Positions 47,921 to 60,163 of a DNA stretch of 64,000 nt are shown piece after piece. Origin of the DNA: Parus major (Eukaryota; Chordata; Aves; Passeriformes; Paridae); assembly GCF_001522545.3 (NCBI RefSeq), contig NC_031770.1, positions 19,595,491-19,659,490 on the forward strand. The letters run 5' to 3'. The first letter of the stretch is position 1, and every line of letters starts with the position of its first letter. The notes beneath the pieces are model-generated. The model did no database searches, was not told the DNA's origin, and was given only the letters and a program-made list of their open reading frames with translations. The position numbers were made by a program, and so were the translations under genes.

Positions 47921-49884
47921 AGACACAAAGCCATTGTGCTCCTAACTTCCCTTCGTTGACCTGTAGCAACAAGAAGCATTTCTTATTGAAATGACTGAAA
48001 AAACCCCTAAAATATTACTGACTTTACTAGTTATGGTGAGAAAGAAGTCATTCCTATGTTTAGGAACATAACCACTTTGGGCCAGGAAGCACTGCCTCCT
48101 AATTAAGTGTTTCATGGTTGGTTACATCATGTAACCTTCGTGGATGGTTCTGGAACTGGCCAGAGCAGAGGCACAAGTGTAGGAAGTCCCATGTTACTAT
48201 CAGCTGACCGTATATAGTTCTAAAACCATATTGTGCTGCAAACCTTGTTCAACTGGAAAATGGAAATGGAATTTTGATTCCTGTTCCTGATACATGCAGC
48301 ACTTCTTCTTTCTAAAATGATGCCTATGATATTTTTAACTTTTCTCATGTTACTTTCATTTCCAGTCCTGGTCAGATGTAAAAAAAAAAAAAAAAAAATC
48401 CCAGCAAACAAATATTTACATTAATAATAAATAAACCTAAGAAAAATATTTCCTTGAATGCTCTTTAACTGTAAGCAGTCTGGTTTGAATTAGTGTCTTG
48501 ATCTGTAGCTTTCTTGTTGTAGGTTGGGACTTGTATTCTCTTGTTTACATTCATTGCATCTCGTTTTTTGCTCTCCTGTGGAGAAGTATTGGGAAATGGT
48601 AAAACACTTGTTCACTGCTGGCATAAAAGTGACCCTGAAGTTGTTTCCTTTCCTCACACTTCTGTAATTGAAATAAGCATATCCATATACTTTTGCATCT
48701 GTGAATTAGGACCAAGCAGAGTTCTTTTGCCGGCAGTGTCCGAGCTGCTTGCTGGTGGTCCTGTGTCAAGGGGAACATTCTGGGCAGCTTCACTAGCTGC
48801 ATCCTGTGGGGTAACACAGCCCCAGGACACGGGGACATGCTCTAGAACCCGTTTCCAGCCTTGGAGGGGACTCCAACAGAGATGGAGACAAGAGTAGGGA
48901 GATGAGCCTAGAAGCGTGGGCAGGACGCTTGGCGGCTGTGCAGGGTGCCCTGGAATATTGCAGGTTTAGCTAAAGCAGTAAATCTGTGGATGGTTTCCTA
49001 CCTTTTAACAGACCATTTAATGATGATGGTTGGGTGTTTTCTGTTTTTCTACTTTGTCTTTTCATTCAAAGAATGTGAAAGGAGGGAACTAAGACAGCTC
49101 TAAAAACCCTTATGAGAGTGGCATGCTTGAAATAAGATCTTAAAGGAGGCTAAGTTGGATGACAGAGACTTTGTGATCCTCAGCAGTGGGACTATTTAAG
49201 ATGTAAACCTTATGATAAAGTTGCCCTTTCTGGCAACTTGTTACCCTCGCTATTTAAAAAGAAAATTAATCTTTGAGTTTTCAGAGTTAAAAGATTCTGT
49301 GAGGGCCTCCAGTCATATGAACTGTAAGTTGCCGTATTGTATTAAATAAGATTCAGTAGCTTCTTGTGTCACTACGGGCTAGAATTTGGTGAATAAAGTA
49401 CAATTAATAGCTCTTACAAACCTGTGGATGGACACCCAAAGGAGAGGAATAATACAGTTGCAGTATTACAAGTCAGCAACATATTAAACTTTTTTTTTTT
49501 TCCTTAGGAAAGGATTTCCTGTAGAGGTCTTGAAGAAAAATAAGTTTCATTAGTTGAGCGTCGAGCAGAGATAGAGCAACAGGATTGATTGTAATAAGCC
49601 TCTCCTTTTTACTGAAATCCATTACTTTCTGAGCTATTAAGTGATGAAAGGGATTAAGAGAATAAAAAAATATAAGCGGGACTGTATTCGTAAATCTAAT
49701 AAAGTTGATAACAGTAGAGCATTTTGTGAAATTTGCATGTGAATTTATAACATCCTAATCCATCGGCAGGCAGCATCGCGCTGCAGAGGGAAGGGGGTGC
49801 ACTCTGCATACAGTATAAAAATGCAAGCACAGAATTTCTGGCCAAGAAGCTTTTTTTTCTCCTTTTATTTTTTTTTTTTCCCCC
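47921..49884. other. AT-rich non-coding stretch
   Basis: Contains an A19 run (48380-48398) and a GC-richer patch (48720-48960) with frames on both strands but no domain. The passage 49540-49790 keeps several CpGs and few repeats, as conserved non-coding DNA often does. No gene is supported. Confidence 0.45.
48380..48398. repeat. poly(A) homopolymer, 19 A
   Basis: A 19-A run following GTCAGATGT. No retrocopied transcript or SINE can be recognised upstream. Confidence 0.9.
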
Positions 49885-49902
49885 CATATGGATATCCATA
49901 TG
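49885..49902. repeat. 18-bp perfect palindrome
   Basis: CATATGGATATCCATATG equals its own reverse complement with no spacer. It follows a T- and C-rich homopolymer tract (49861-49884). A related GGATCCATATG lies about 35 bases downstream. Confidence 0.92.
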
Positions 49903-52841
49903 TTTTTATCACAGATTCCATACTTTAGGTGCCAGGATCCATATGCTTAGCTTTTTCTCAAATAAAAGACTATAAAATCATTCTTCATTATCTCTTTCTT
50001 CCTAGCTGGTGTTTTTGTAGACATAACTAAATGTGATGCTAGATGGTTGAGGCATACCCAGATAGGCTGCAGTTGGATCTCATCAGAGGTATTTAAAACC
50101 AGTACCTAGGGAGTTCAAGGGCTGGATTATCTTCTGAGTATAATGCCCCTTGACAGTGCTTGAACAATGCAGGGGGTGCTATCATCTGATTGCAAAGTCC
50201 TGGCAAGGCTCTTCCCCTATAAAAGAGAAGCTCCTTCGGGACCAGCAATGAGAATTTTCCTCCTTTTTATTTTATTTAATTCTCAACCTGCACCTCTGCC
50301 TCTGTGCTTCTGCTGAGGGGTGCGTGGTGCAGGGAGATGACATGACAGGGCTTTATTTCACTTCTGCCTTTTCTGCTTGCCCAAGGCCTGCAGTTGTAGA
50401 ATAGCAGCAGAATTTAGAAGTGCTGATATAGGGAATTTGGGGTTGGCGTAAGGATGGTGTGTATCACCATCTCCTTGACACGACCCAGTCTGCTCTGTGC
50501 CAAGCAGATATCACTCACTGAGAATTGTGCCTAATAAGGTTTTATTTCTCCTTTTCTTTTTTTTTTTTCCCTCTTTTGATGGAAATGTTAATATAATGCT
50601 TTTTAAATATGTAAAACACAATTCAGTGTCCATGGTTAGACCTTGGAATAGGTACCAAGTAACCTTCAGTGGTAAAATCTGCATGTTGACTTTGCAGTCG
50701 GATCCCATCTTCACTTGGACTTTCAGTCCTTCTTTGCTGGGACAGCATGTGGCAGAAAAGCAGGTGTGGTGTGTGTGTTTCCTTCTCTTGGGAGTTTGAT
50801 TGCCTGCCAGCAGGTTCTGACTGTCCTATGGCTGTGGTATTTAATGTGCAGAAGGGGTAAGGAATACCCTGTAATTTTGAATAGAAGAAAATTAGGGTAG
50901 TCATAATTACAAGCATTACAGTACACAGTTTCAAAATAAAGCCATCAGTGTGAGTATTTTATTCACAGTTCCTGCCTCTAGCCCCTGAAACATAACCCTG
51001 AGGTAGGCTTGGAGTTATGCTTTATCCTCTGCATTCCTGACAATAATAGAAATTATTGTGAAAGGTTAATAACCATTGTGCCTTGGAGTTGTGGAAGAAG
51101 GTGGTAAAAAGAAGAGGTCTTTTTCTATTTTCTCAAAATAAACCAAGCACTAGCATCTGGGCTTTAGAGATGAGACAATCGGTGCCCTAAGAATCCTACT
51201 AAAGCAGCTGCATTTTGGATGGAGTCATTATATTAATTTTCAGGCTAACCTTACTCTCATTAGAGACAAAAGTGAAACTTACTGCTAATATCATTCAAAG
51301 CAAACATGACTCCTGATAGGATCTTTAGAGAAACTTCTTAGTTAAATTTAGAAAAATTTAACCTTTCTTCTGAGATTTTCTTGTGAAAATATGATCCATC
51401 TGAGGTTGACTTTAGCTTGCATTTCTCTAGAACTAACCCATAATTTTTCAATGCTGCCTGTCCTTCCCAGGATTGTGGTGGCTCTGGTGAGATTGGTGGC
51501 CGGTTTGCAGTGAGTTTCCTCATGGGTCTTGATAGGCAGTGCAGAGAGCCACTGTTCTCCTTTCAGAAATTATTCTCCTGTAAAATTGCTGTGGTTTTGG
51601 TTTTATTTTTCCACCTCACCCAGTGTTTGAATACCAGATTGAGCTAATTTTAAGATTCCTCAGGGCAGTGGCACTGCATTCCTTCCACTCCGCTATTCCT
51701 TACCACATTACCTCACTGCATCAGCACTCGTATCTCCTGCTGATGGCATCCAGTTTCCATTCCATTCACAGTGGCCAAGGATCATATCTCTGATCCACTT
51801 AGAAACACAATGATCTCTACCCCTGAGAATGCAAACGCTTTCTCAGTCAAATCTATTGATCTTCAGGACTCTATTTCTGGCTTTCCATTCACTCACTCCA
51901 CGTTTGGGATGCTGCATATTCATTCTGGGCAAAGAGTTAACTTGGCTACTAGGAACTCAGTGAAAAACACTTCTGCAGAATCCAAAGATAGACATGATCT
52001 CTTATATATTATTATGTCTGTACAAATACTGCACTTCTTAACTGAGCAAAACAAAAACCTCCCAGCTGGCACAGTGACAGTGACAGACCTGCTTGTGCCA
52101 TCATATTCTTATCCCAAGCCAACTCATGCTAATGAACATGCTAATGTTGAGATGGGTGAGCACGTGCTGAGTCCTGCAAGGGAAGAGGAGAACACAAAGG
52201 CTCTCCAGGCTAGAGGTGGATTTGCAGTTTAAAAGGAAAAGATGAGACCAACAGGGAAGGACATCAGGTACGAAGAAGGATGTAGTTTGATAAATAAGCA
52301 AAATGAGTGAAAGCACTATAAAAACATTTTTCAGAAGCACATTGCTGTCAGGGAACTTGGCCCTTCAGGGCTTAACTCTGGGCTCTCTCAGGAGTATAGT
52401 TATAAAGAAAAGCAGGGATTTGTGGGATGAGTATTTCAGCATCTCCTTTCAGGTCATCGCCTCTCCTGGAGGTGAGCCCAGTGTGTGCCTCAGATGGTCC
52501 TCAGGAAGCTCACTTCTTCCATCACCAATAGCACAGGTTAGAGGACAAATATACCTAACTTTGGCTTTGTTGGTGTTCAGATGCTCACCATCACCCCCAA
52601 ATAGGATTTTGCTTCTTAAAACAACGGTATTTTTAATGATTTTTAGGTATTGCTCACCATTGACCTTGAACCCATATTTAAAAGAAATCCAGGTACCATG
52701 ATGTTGAGTGAGCTATGCCTGAGTTAATTTAATTATCTAGACCTTAGACAACTTTGAAAATATTACCTGTAATTCATATCTTCTGGGTTCCAGTTGAGTG
52801 CCCTGTTTTCTCTACTTGTACATGACAAATGGATCCACTGT
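49903..52841. other. Non-coding stretch, one long open frame
   Basis: A frame open from 51744 to 52232 on the plus strand (about 163 codons; the first usable start is a GTG at 51771, not ATG) has a fairly ordinary residue mix but no recognised domain. A frame of this length is expected about once by chance in such a window. Otherwise no exon, repeat or RNA gene is seen. Confidence 0.4.
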
Positions 52842-52940
52842 TTCTGTGTGGGGTGTTTTTTTTGGTTTGTTTTTTTTTTTTGGTTTTGTGGGGCTTTTTT
52901 TTTGTTTGTTTGTTTGTTTGGTGTGGTTTTTTTGTTTAAT
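52842..52940. repeat. G/T-rich low-complexity tract with (TTTG)n
   Basis: About 100 bases almost entirely G and T: long T runs, GGGG steps and a perfect (TTTG)4-5 block near 52902-52920. It produces Phe/Cys/Val-rich spurious translations. Confidence 0.9.
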
Positions 52941-55900
52941 ACAGATATTAGGTTACTGCTTGGTCTTTGAGAAGACTTTCATTATTCAACACTTACACTG
53001 CCGGGGGCACAGCAGCTAACCTGGTTTGGTCTTGACTGTATCACTCCCTAGCTAAAGCTGTTTCCCACAACTCATGGTGCTCATTCTAAAAACCAACACC
53101 ATAAGTCAGGCAGGAATGGAAAGGGACCCAGGTGAATTAATTATGGGGTTGATTATTGTGATTATGTATAACCTTTCTTAGTATGTCACTAAGAATACTG
53201 AGGTATGAAAGAATTTGACTTGTGAAGGAGAATTAAATTTTAACATTAAAACTTACTCTGAATTTAGATATTGGCTCCCAATGTGCAAGATTAGTACACA
53301 TTTGGTAGTGAACTGCCTTACTTCACTTTCTCCTCCCACAAAAACTCCCACAAAATTTTCTCCTTTTCTCTTATGAACTTTGCCTCTTCTGCACTTCCTT
53401 GTAGCTTGCCCATGTAGCCATTTCCTCTCACTGTTCAGCATGTTTGTCAGTATTTCTGAATTTCACCTGAGGGAGGGGCAGAAAATTGTTATTTTTCCTA
53501 ATCAAAAAATGCAGGAATAATAGTATAAAAATATGAATAGTATAAAAATATGAAATTAATATGTAACATGATGTAATGTCCTTGTTGGGACATTTCATTG
53601 CCTTTACAGGAAAATTTTTATTTAATGTTCTAAAATTCCAGGGTGATAATAGTACATGGATGATCTGTCCCTGCCTACAGACATGAAATAGGCCTGTATG
53701 CATTATGTACACACAAGGGAAAGCTTCCTCTCTCTTCATCTTTCCAGCAGGTACAAACCATTGATCATCTTTGATTCCTGCAGAAACTGGGGGAGTGGGC
53801 AGGCGTTTTGTAGGAAAAGCCGAGAGCTGCTTGCCCAAGGCTTTGATAAATCCAGTCCTCTTGACTCTAAATCCTGTACCTTAGCTGCCTTCTCCTAGGA
53901 AATGACACAGACTGTAATACTTTGGCATGAAATAAGAAAGACTAATAGCTTTGAAGATTTTATTGCTTTGTTTTTCAGTCCTTTCTCCTAGTTCACCGTT
54001 TACTAAATGTGTTTGCCTCTGAAAGAAAAGAAGGTTGAACTCGTTTCCATCTCCATCCCTTATTTCCACCTGCACGTCTGCGCACGAGGCACCCGCAGGT
54101 CTTGCTAGAAAAGACTGTCTTCACTAGCAGGCTATCGTGATGTGCTCACCAACAAAAACACTTCTGTACCAGTTTGGGCAGTAGATTTATAAGATTTCAA
54201 GTCTCCCTCTTCTTACCCTTTCCCAGTTCCAAATAAAGAGCTTCAGAGGGCAGATGTGCCACTGCTGGTAGACATGTAGCTACTGTTGTATTGTGGGGTT
54301 TTGGTTTGTTTTTTTGCCAGCTACTTGACATTGTTTTACAGCTGGACTGTGCAGCTATTTCCAAAAGGCTCAGCTAATTCTGTTGTCCTTTTTTATCAAG
54401 GAAATTCTTGAGAAACCATAATAAAGCAGCTGTAACCCTGGCGATGCTTACAACTGTGGCCAAAAATAGAAATCAGTGCTTCATGCGTTTTCTTAATGAG
54501 GGTATAGGGGTTTTTTTTCAGTGTGGTCCTTGACACCTTGCCAAGTTAGGGCTTGGCTCTAAATGTTTAGTGCAAGCTTTATAAATAGCCCTGGATAGAG
54601 GGGGCATTACTTTTCCCAGTGGCGTGCGCCCTCTCAGGGCTGGCCCTCGCTGGGGCTGCTGGGGGCAGCTGTGTTCTCAGGGCATGACAGAGGGTCTGCA
54701 ATGAGCCCTTTAGGCCACACTCACCAAATACTTCGCAGGAGGTGCCGATCACCTTGGGCCCCTCTTTGCTGGGAGAGGGAAGCTCAGCATCTTGCAGAAT
54801 TAGGCCTGTAAACTGTTATTATTAATAACTGCCTTCATGGTTGTTTTGCTTACAGAGAGGATTTATTTGGCTTTTGACTATCAGTGAAAGTGTCCCTATA
54901 ACCGGATTTTTATGCTCTCTCTGTGCAAATAGAAAGCCACGGTTTGTTTGCCAACCCAAATAAGAATTTACAAATGTGGGTTTTTTTTCCTGTGGCACAT
55001 AACATGGCTAGTAAATGGGTATGAAACAGCTGGCTGCAGGGATTTTGCAATGTTCCCACAGCCAGAAGAGAGAAAGATTTGAAAAGATGAATTAAAACTT
55101 GGGGAAAGTTCAGTCAACAAACTAAGAAGTGCAGACATACTGATTTATAAAGAGACTATAACTTTTAAACATGTACTTTCAATCTGAAGGACCGCAGTAG
55201 GGATTTAAAATATGACTATTTAATTTTTAAAAATTACATAAATTAAGTGAACAGCCCATTAATGGGATGCCATCAGGATCACATGGCCAATTCAGTTCAA
55301 GTTATATTATCTTGCTGGCCGGATTTGAATAAGAATTAAGAAATTACTATTCAGAGTAGTATGGGACATTGATCCTCATTCACAATGAAATTCGTCACCA
55401 TAACTACCTGGAATTCCGCTGCTTTCACAGAGGTATTCCACTGAATCTTCTTTATGGAGCAGCTAGAAGGGAATTGTATTAGTTGGCGGAAAAAAGCCGC
55501 TAATTAGTTGTTCAGCCTTCATGTGAAGTAAGTCCTGCCTTGCAGAGGGTTCAGCAACAAGCAGCAGGATGTGTCCAATGAGTGGGAACCCGGATCCAAC
55601 AGACAGCAGCCTCCTCCAGCTAAAGGTCCACCTCAGGGATTAGTTATCTGCCCCAGCGAGAGGACCTTGCCTCTTACTCGCAGCTGCTGCTTCATATTTG
55701 AACCTGGCAAATCGAAGTGCGTGGTTGAGTTGACCAAGCTGAGGGATGTTCTCTGTGGATGAATTGTTCTCAGTTCAATGTCTTCCAGAGTCTCTGTTAA
55801 ACTGAATAACCAAAATTCACCACTACAATCAACCATTTAGTTAATTTCCACAGTTTTGGAACCACATTTGAAAACCTAAAATACCAACTTAGTTCAGTGC

Positions 55901-56126
55901 TACCCTGTGTTAAGAATATGTAAAGAGTAAAACAAAAAGCTGCTATGAATGGTCAAGCAACTTGTGCTACAGTTTAAAGAAACATAGTCAGCGTTATTAA
56001 CTGTGTTGTTTAGTTTATAAATATTAATTTTGCTTTTTTCTTGACTTCACTGCAGTGCATTTCAAGTCTAATTTCTGTGATAATTAAAATGGGAATATGA
56101 GAATCTTTGCACCACTTTTTTTCTTG
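52941..56126. other. Non-coding stretch
   Basis: Holds the 17-bp tandem duplication at 53521-53554 and a self-complementary A/T palindrome (TAATTTTTAAAAATTA, 55221-55236). A passage at about 55480-55570 has GCGG/CCGC arms around A6 and a CTAATTAG site. No gene is recognised. Confidence 0.45.
53521..53554. repeat. Tandem duplication, two 17-bp units
   Basis: Two perfect adjacent copies of TAGTATAAAAATATGAA. Perfect identity suggests a recent slippage event. Confidence 0.9.
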
Positions 56127-56182
56127 CTCCAGTTTAATTCCATTGACTTGTTGCTAATTTACCCTGGCATAAATGTGAGACT
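56127..56182. mobile_element. MITE-like relic fragment (tentative)
   Basis: AGTTTAATTCCATTGACTTG, then ATTTACCCTGGCATAAATGT resembles the inverted form of the 'taactccattgacttcaatggaattacaccagtgtaaat' amniote repeat. Partial and weak. Confidence 0.3.
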
Positions 56183-59100
56183 ACTGGGCTCAGCAGTTCA
56201 GCCCGTTGAGATCAAAACCTTTTAAAACCTTTTACTGACAGAGAACGCTTGAAATGGCAGATGATGAGTATTTGCATTGTTAATGGCTTTAAAAATGTGA
56301 TAGTTGTATATAAATACTAAAAGATAAGTTGTACATCCACACATTAACTGAAATTAGCATTCTGAAATTTGCAGTCCACCGAAAGAATGGCAGTAGATGG
56401 TCATGAATATTTGTGTTGCTCACTGTTACCTGAAGATTCATAGTCTGGAACCTGCATCTGATGCAACACAGATGTGTTCCCTTGAAAAGACTTCAAGTAT
56501 TTTCTGCACCTGGGCTCTCCTAAGGTCATAAATTATTAAATTAAGTCGTAGGTGCTTTTTTCCCATTTTGCTTATCATGAGTTGGTACCAACAATACATT
56601 TTAATAATCACAAACAAAACATGGAGAGTGTCCGTCATGAAGTTAAGCAATCTACCACTCACTGATGATTACCTACATTTGTAGGCAAGAAATAAAACCA
56701 CACTTCTTATTTTTTTTTCCTCTTTTTTACTATTCTGTAGCATTCTCGCATGTCCCTTCACTGCCAGCATACTACTGGCAATATAAAGGGAAAGGTACTT
56801 CTCATAGGTTTTACAGCTGTGGTTAAAAGCAGAAGAGCTTAAGAGGAAAGAGATTTGCAGTCACATATTGACATGTCCCCAGTTGAATCAGGGACACTTT
56901 TAGAGAAGCAGCTGGTGATCTGAATTTGTCCAAAATTCTAAACATTTGATTTAGCTCATGTACAGATACTGATCTTGACCTTTTTTTCTGAAACACAATA
57001 TTGAACTTAATTTTACAATATTACTTGATATCAATTTTTAAATTTTGATATTAAATTCTAAGTCAGCAGCACGTAGTAGATGAGGGTGCCAATGGGGCTG
57101 TGCTGTGCTTTCTTCAGATGATAGGGAGAGGGGGAATTTGTACACTGAGAATTCAGAGTTTCCTGGTGTAGCATAAATTAAAACCAAAGACTTAAAAAAC
57201 AAACTTACATTACTCATCACTTTTGAAATCACTTGAGCTGTAAACATGAGCTTGAATGTTACTTGATGAGGGTCTGTAGTACAGTGAATTCCCAAATCTC
57301 ATGCTTGCCATATACTGGTGTTCTTATATGACTTCTGTGATGGGATGCTGATTTGAAAACCAGGTAAAAATGCTCATGAAAGAAGCAAATCAAGGATGTG
57401 GGATTTCACTATGACCACGAGATACAAATATTTCTTGTGTGACTGTAAACATTAATTGAAAGAACTTAAATGCCCCATGAGCTGATCATCTGAAAGCAGC
57501 CTGAGTTGTTTGGAGTTTTTTTTTAAGGTTTTACTTTAAGATTTCCAAGTGTTATTATGTACAGTGTGGTAGTAACTAGAGACTGCTGTCCCTTTGTTCT
57601 AAGCAAAAAAGCTGATATGTATCAAAATAAGTTTCTACTAAATAGTAACTTAACTGAGACTGGTTTTTGAAAGGAGATTATTTTGAAATCCCTATAGGTT
57701 GCTGCTCTGTTGTTTCTTTAAAGATTGCAGTTTTCACTGGAATTTGAATGGTCTGGACCTGTCTACAGAGTTTTGCTCATCTGGCCAAGGAAGACAAACT
57801 CTGTGTTTGTGTGGCTAATGGAAATTAACCAGCAAAATTTGGAACTGATTTGTTGCAGGGCCATCAAAATTTATTTGGCTTTTCAAATAAAAAGACCTAA
57901 AACTAAAGTAGTAAAAAACAACAACAAAAAAAACCCCAAAAAACCACCACTCAAAAAGGGGACAAATTACTTCAGGCAGGTGTGTGTTGAGGGATCATAC
58001 AAGCAAGCTGTTTAAAAGCTGGCTGGCAAACCATCTACCTATGCATCAGATCATTTTTTAATGGTATTCTCCTTACCAGCCTCTCATTTTAACTTTGCCT
58101 GTCTAAGGAAAATGAGCCTATATGACACCAGGATGGAAAACTTGCACAGGCCCCCAGTTTACAAGTTTTCTGTTGCTTTTGGATCAAGGGAATATTTGCC
58201 CTCAAAATAAGTACTTAAGCAAGTTGTGTGGTTTGGGTGTTTTTGTTTTGTTTTTGTGATTTGTGGGTTTTTTTTAAATTCATTTGAAAACACAGAGGCA
58301 CAATTTGTGTCTAAGACTCATGTTCATACAATGGCCATTTGATCAGAGACCCTGTTGCAGTGCTGTTCTTTGAAAAATGTATTGTAAGTGGCTCTGGTTT
58401 TCTGTTTTTCATTTACTGCTCTGGTTTTCTGATTTTCATTTGCTGCCAACCTGTGTTGGATCACATAGCTCTGGAGAAAGAAAAAGTGTATTTTAATTCA
58501 GAGTCTGCTTGGCATTTAAACCTCTTCTGTTTTGACTTTCCGTTTGAGGCAGTCCTTAGACATGTGCTTAGGCTGAGCTTGGTCAGGTAGATGCACAAGG
58601 CTGTGCTCATCTCTAAAACTGCTCAGCACAAGCTGAAGCAAGCATTGCCTAAACTCATGGTGCTCTCCTGCAGTGGTTTTGGCTGGGAGGGAATCTGTGC
58701 CACGGAAATACTTGAACCTCTTTTCCAACCTACATCTCATTTGCTGTGGGAGTTGTAGAAGATTTGCTGCTGGGCCCCACTTTGCAGCCCAGTGAATCCT
58801 GTGGCAGGGCTCACTGCTGGTGGGGTGTCACTGCAGGGGGAAGGAAGGACCTGCAGTGCAAGAGAGATGCTGCCTTTCCTCTACTGGGGCTGTATTAACA
58901 CGGCAGTGTGGCCCCAGCTGCCCTTTTTAAACAGCTTTATTTATATTTTTTTTCCTCCCGTAGAGTAAGCTGCCCAGATTTGCAGTTTATAAAACTGGGA
59001 CAGCCTAGCAGGGGATAGGGTTGTCCACGCACCATCTTCAGGGGATAATAATATCTGTCAGGGAATGGCTATGATGACAATTGCAGAGAAAGGTGGATTG

Positions 59101-60120
59101 CTGTGTGCGTGTGCCCACGCAGTAAACAGTTCCCTTAAATTGAGAAGGAAGGGGAAGCCTCCCAAACTGGGTGCTGCCTTGTGCCAGAGCTGGAGCGAAG
59201 CGCTTGCTGAACTCTGGACAATGTGCTCCTGTAAACTCTTCACCTCAGTATTGTTTACAGAGAAGGAGAGCTGCAAGAATTGGTTTAAATAAATAAACAG
59301 CACTCACAAGGATCCTTTCAAGCTCCAGGTTTTCAGCTAGAAGTAAAATATTGTGGATAACAAGAAGAAATTGCTCTCCTGCGAGCAGTGTTTTTCTTCT
59401 TGCGCTGTGGATCTCTCTTTGTACCGGGCACCCAAGCGTGACGACTCCTATTTCTTAATTTCTTCTGTCTCCGCTGGTCCCAGGGAGCTGGGGTTAGTTC
59501 ATGCTGGGGGCACGCTTTGGGGGCTGCCTTTTTGGATGTGGCTCTTCCCAAGGGAGTGGATTAGTGGGGTGAAGCGTGGGAAGGTAGAGCTGTGGTACTG
59601 TGGGTGTTTGAAGGTTTGTTAATGTAGCTGTTGGATGAGCAGCGACTGCTGTACACAACCTTCTGCTGGTTGGGACCCTCATCATGGGTTTCCAGAGGGA
59701 AAGGTGTTTTTCCTCCCTGTATATTTTTAAGTGAAGTACAGGAAAAAAAAGTGGAAAAAAAAAATTAACCCACAATTTGAAACAATCTTTGTTCCTTGTG
59801 CTCTGTTGAGGCCTTGGGGGCAAAGAAGAGCAAACAGCCCTGAGCCTGTCCAGCTGTTTGAATACAACTGTGTTTAGAAACCCACAGATTCAACATAACC
59901 CTATTTACTTGTTGCTCACGGGACAGCTGATGCTTTGTTCCCCTACCTGTTTTGCGGTGTTCCCAGGGGCATTCAAAGTAAGAGCTGCAAACTTGTGCAG
60001 ATAGAAAGGAGGACTGGATTGCTTGGGGAAGACTGTAACAGCTTGACTGTCAGTTTTTCACGTCTCCTCAGTCTTTAAAATTGTAGATTTGGTCTTGTGT
60101 CTTTCTTCTGCAGAAGTGGT
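56183..60120. other. Non-coding stretch
   Basis: Contains an A/C-rich tract (57910-57957), a G/T-rich tract (58224-58278), the 27-bp tandem repeat at 58391-58444 and a GC-richer patch (58780-59000). Frames of up to 109 codons overlap on both strands without domains. No gene supported. Confidence 0.45.
58391..58444. repeat. Tandem duplication, two 27-bp units
   Basis: Two adjacent copies of a 27-base unit beginning GCTCTGGTTTTCTG and ending CATTT(A/G)CT, differing at two positions. A local duplication, somewhat diverged. Confidence 0.9.
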
Positions 60121-60163
60121 GTATGCACACGTGCATCACACATATGTGTGTGCACATATATAC
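60121..60163. repeat. Alternating purine-pyrimidine tract
   Basis: Forty-three bases alternate purine and pyrimidine with a single phase break at 60136/60137. CG, CA/TG and TA steps are mixed, and part is near-palindromic around CACACATATGTGTG. This composition favours Z-DNA or cruciform structure. Confidence 0.8.

Noticed and set aside
51744..52232. 163-codon open plus-strand frame
   Set aside because: About one frame of this length is expected by chance here; it lacks an ATG near its start and resembles no family.
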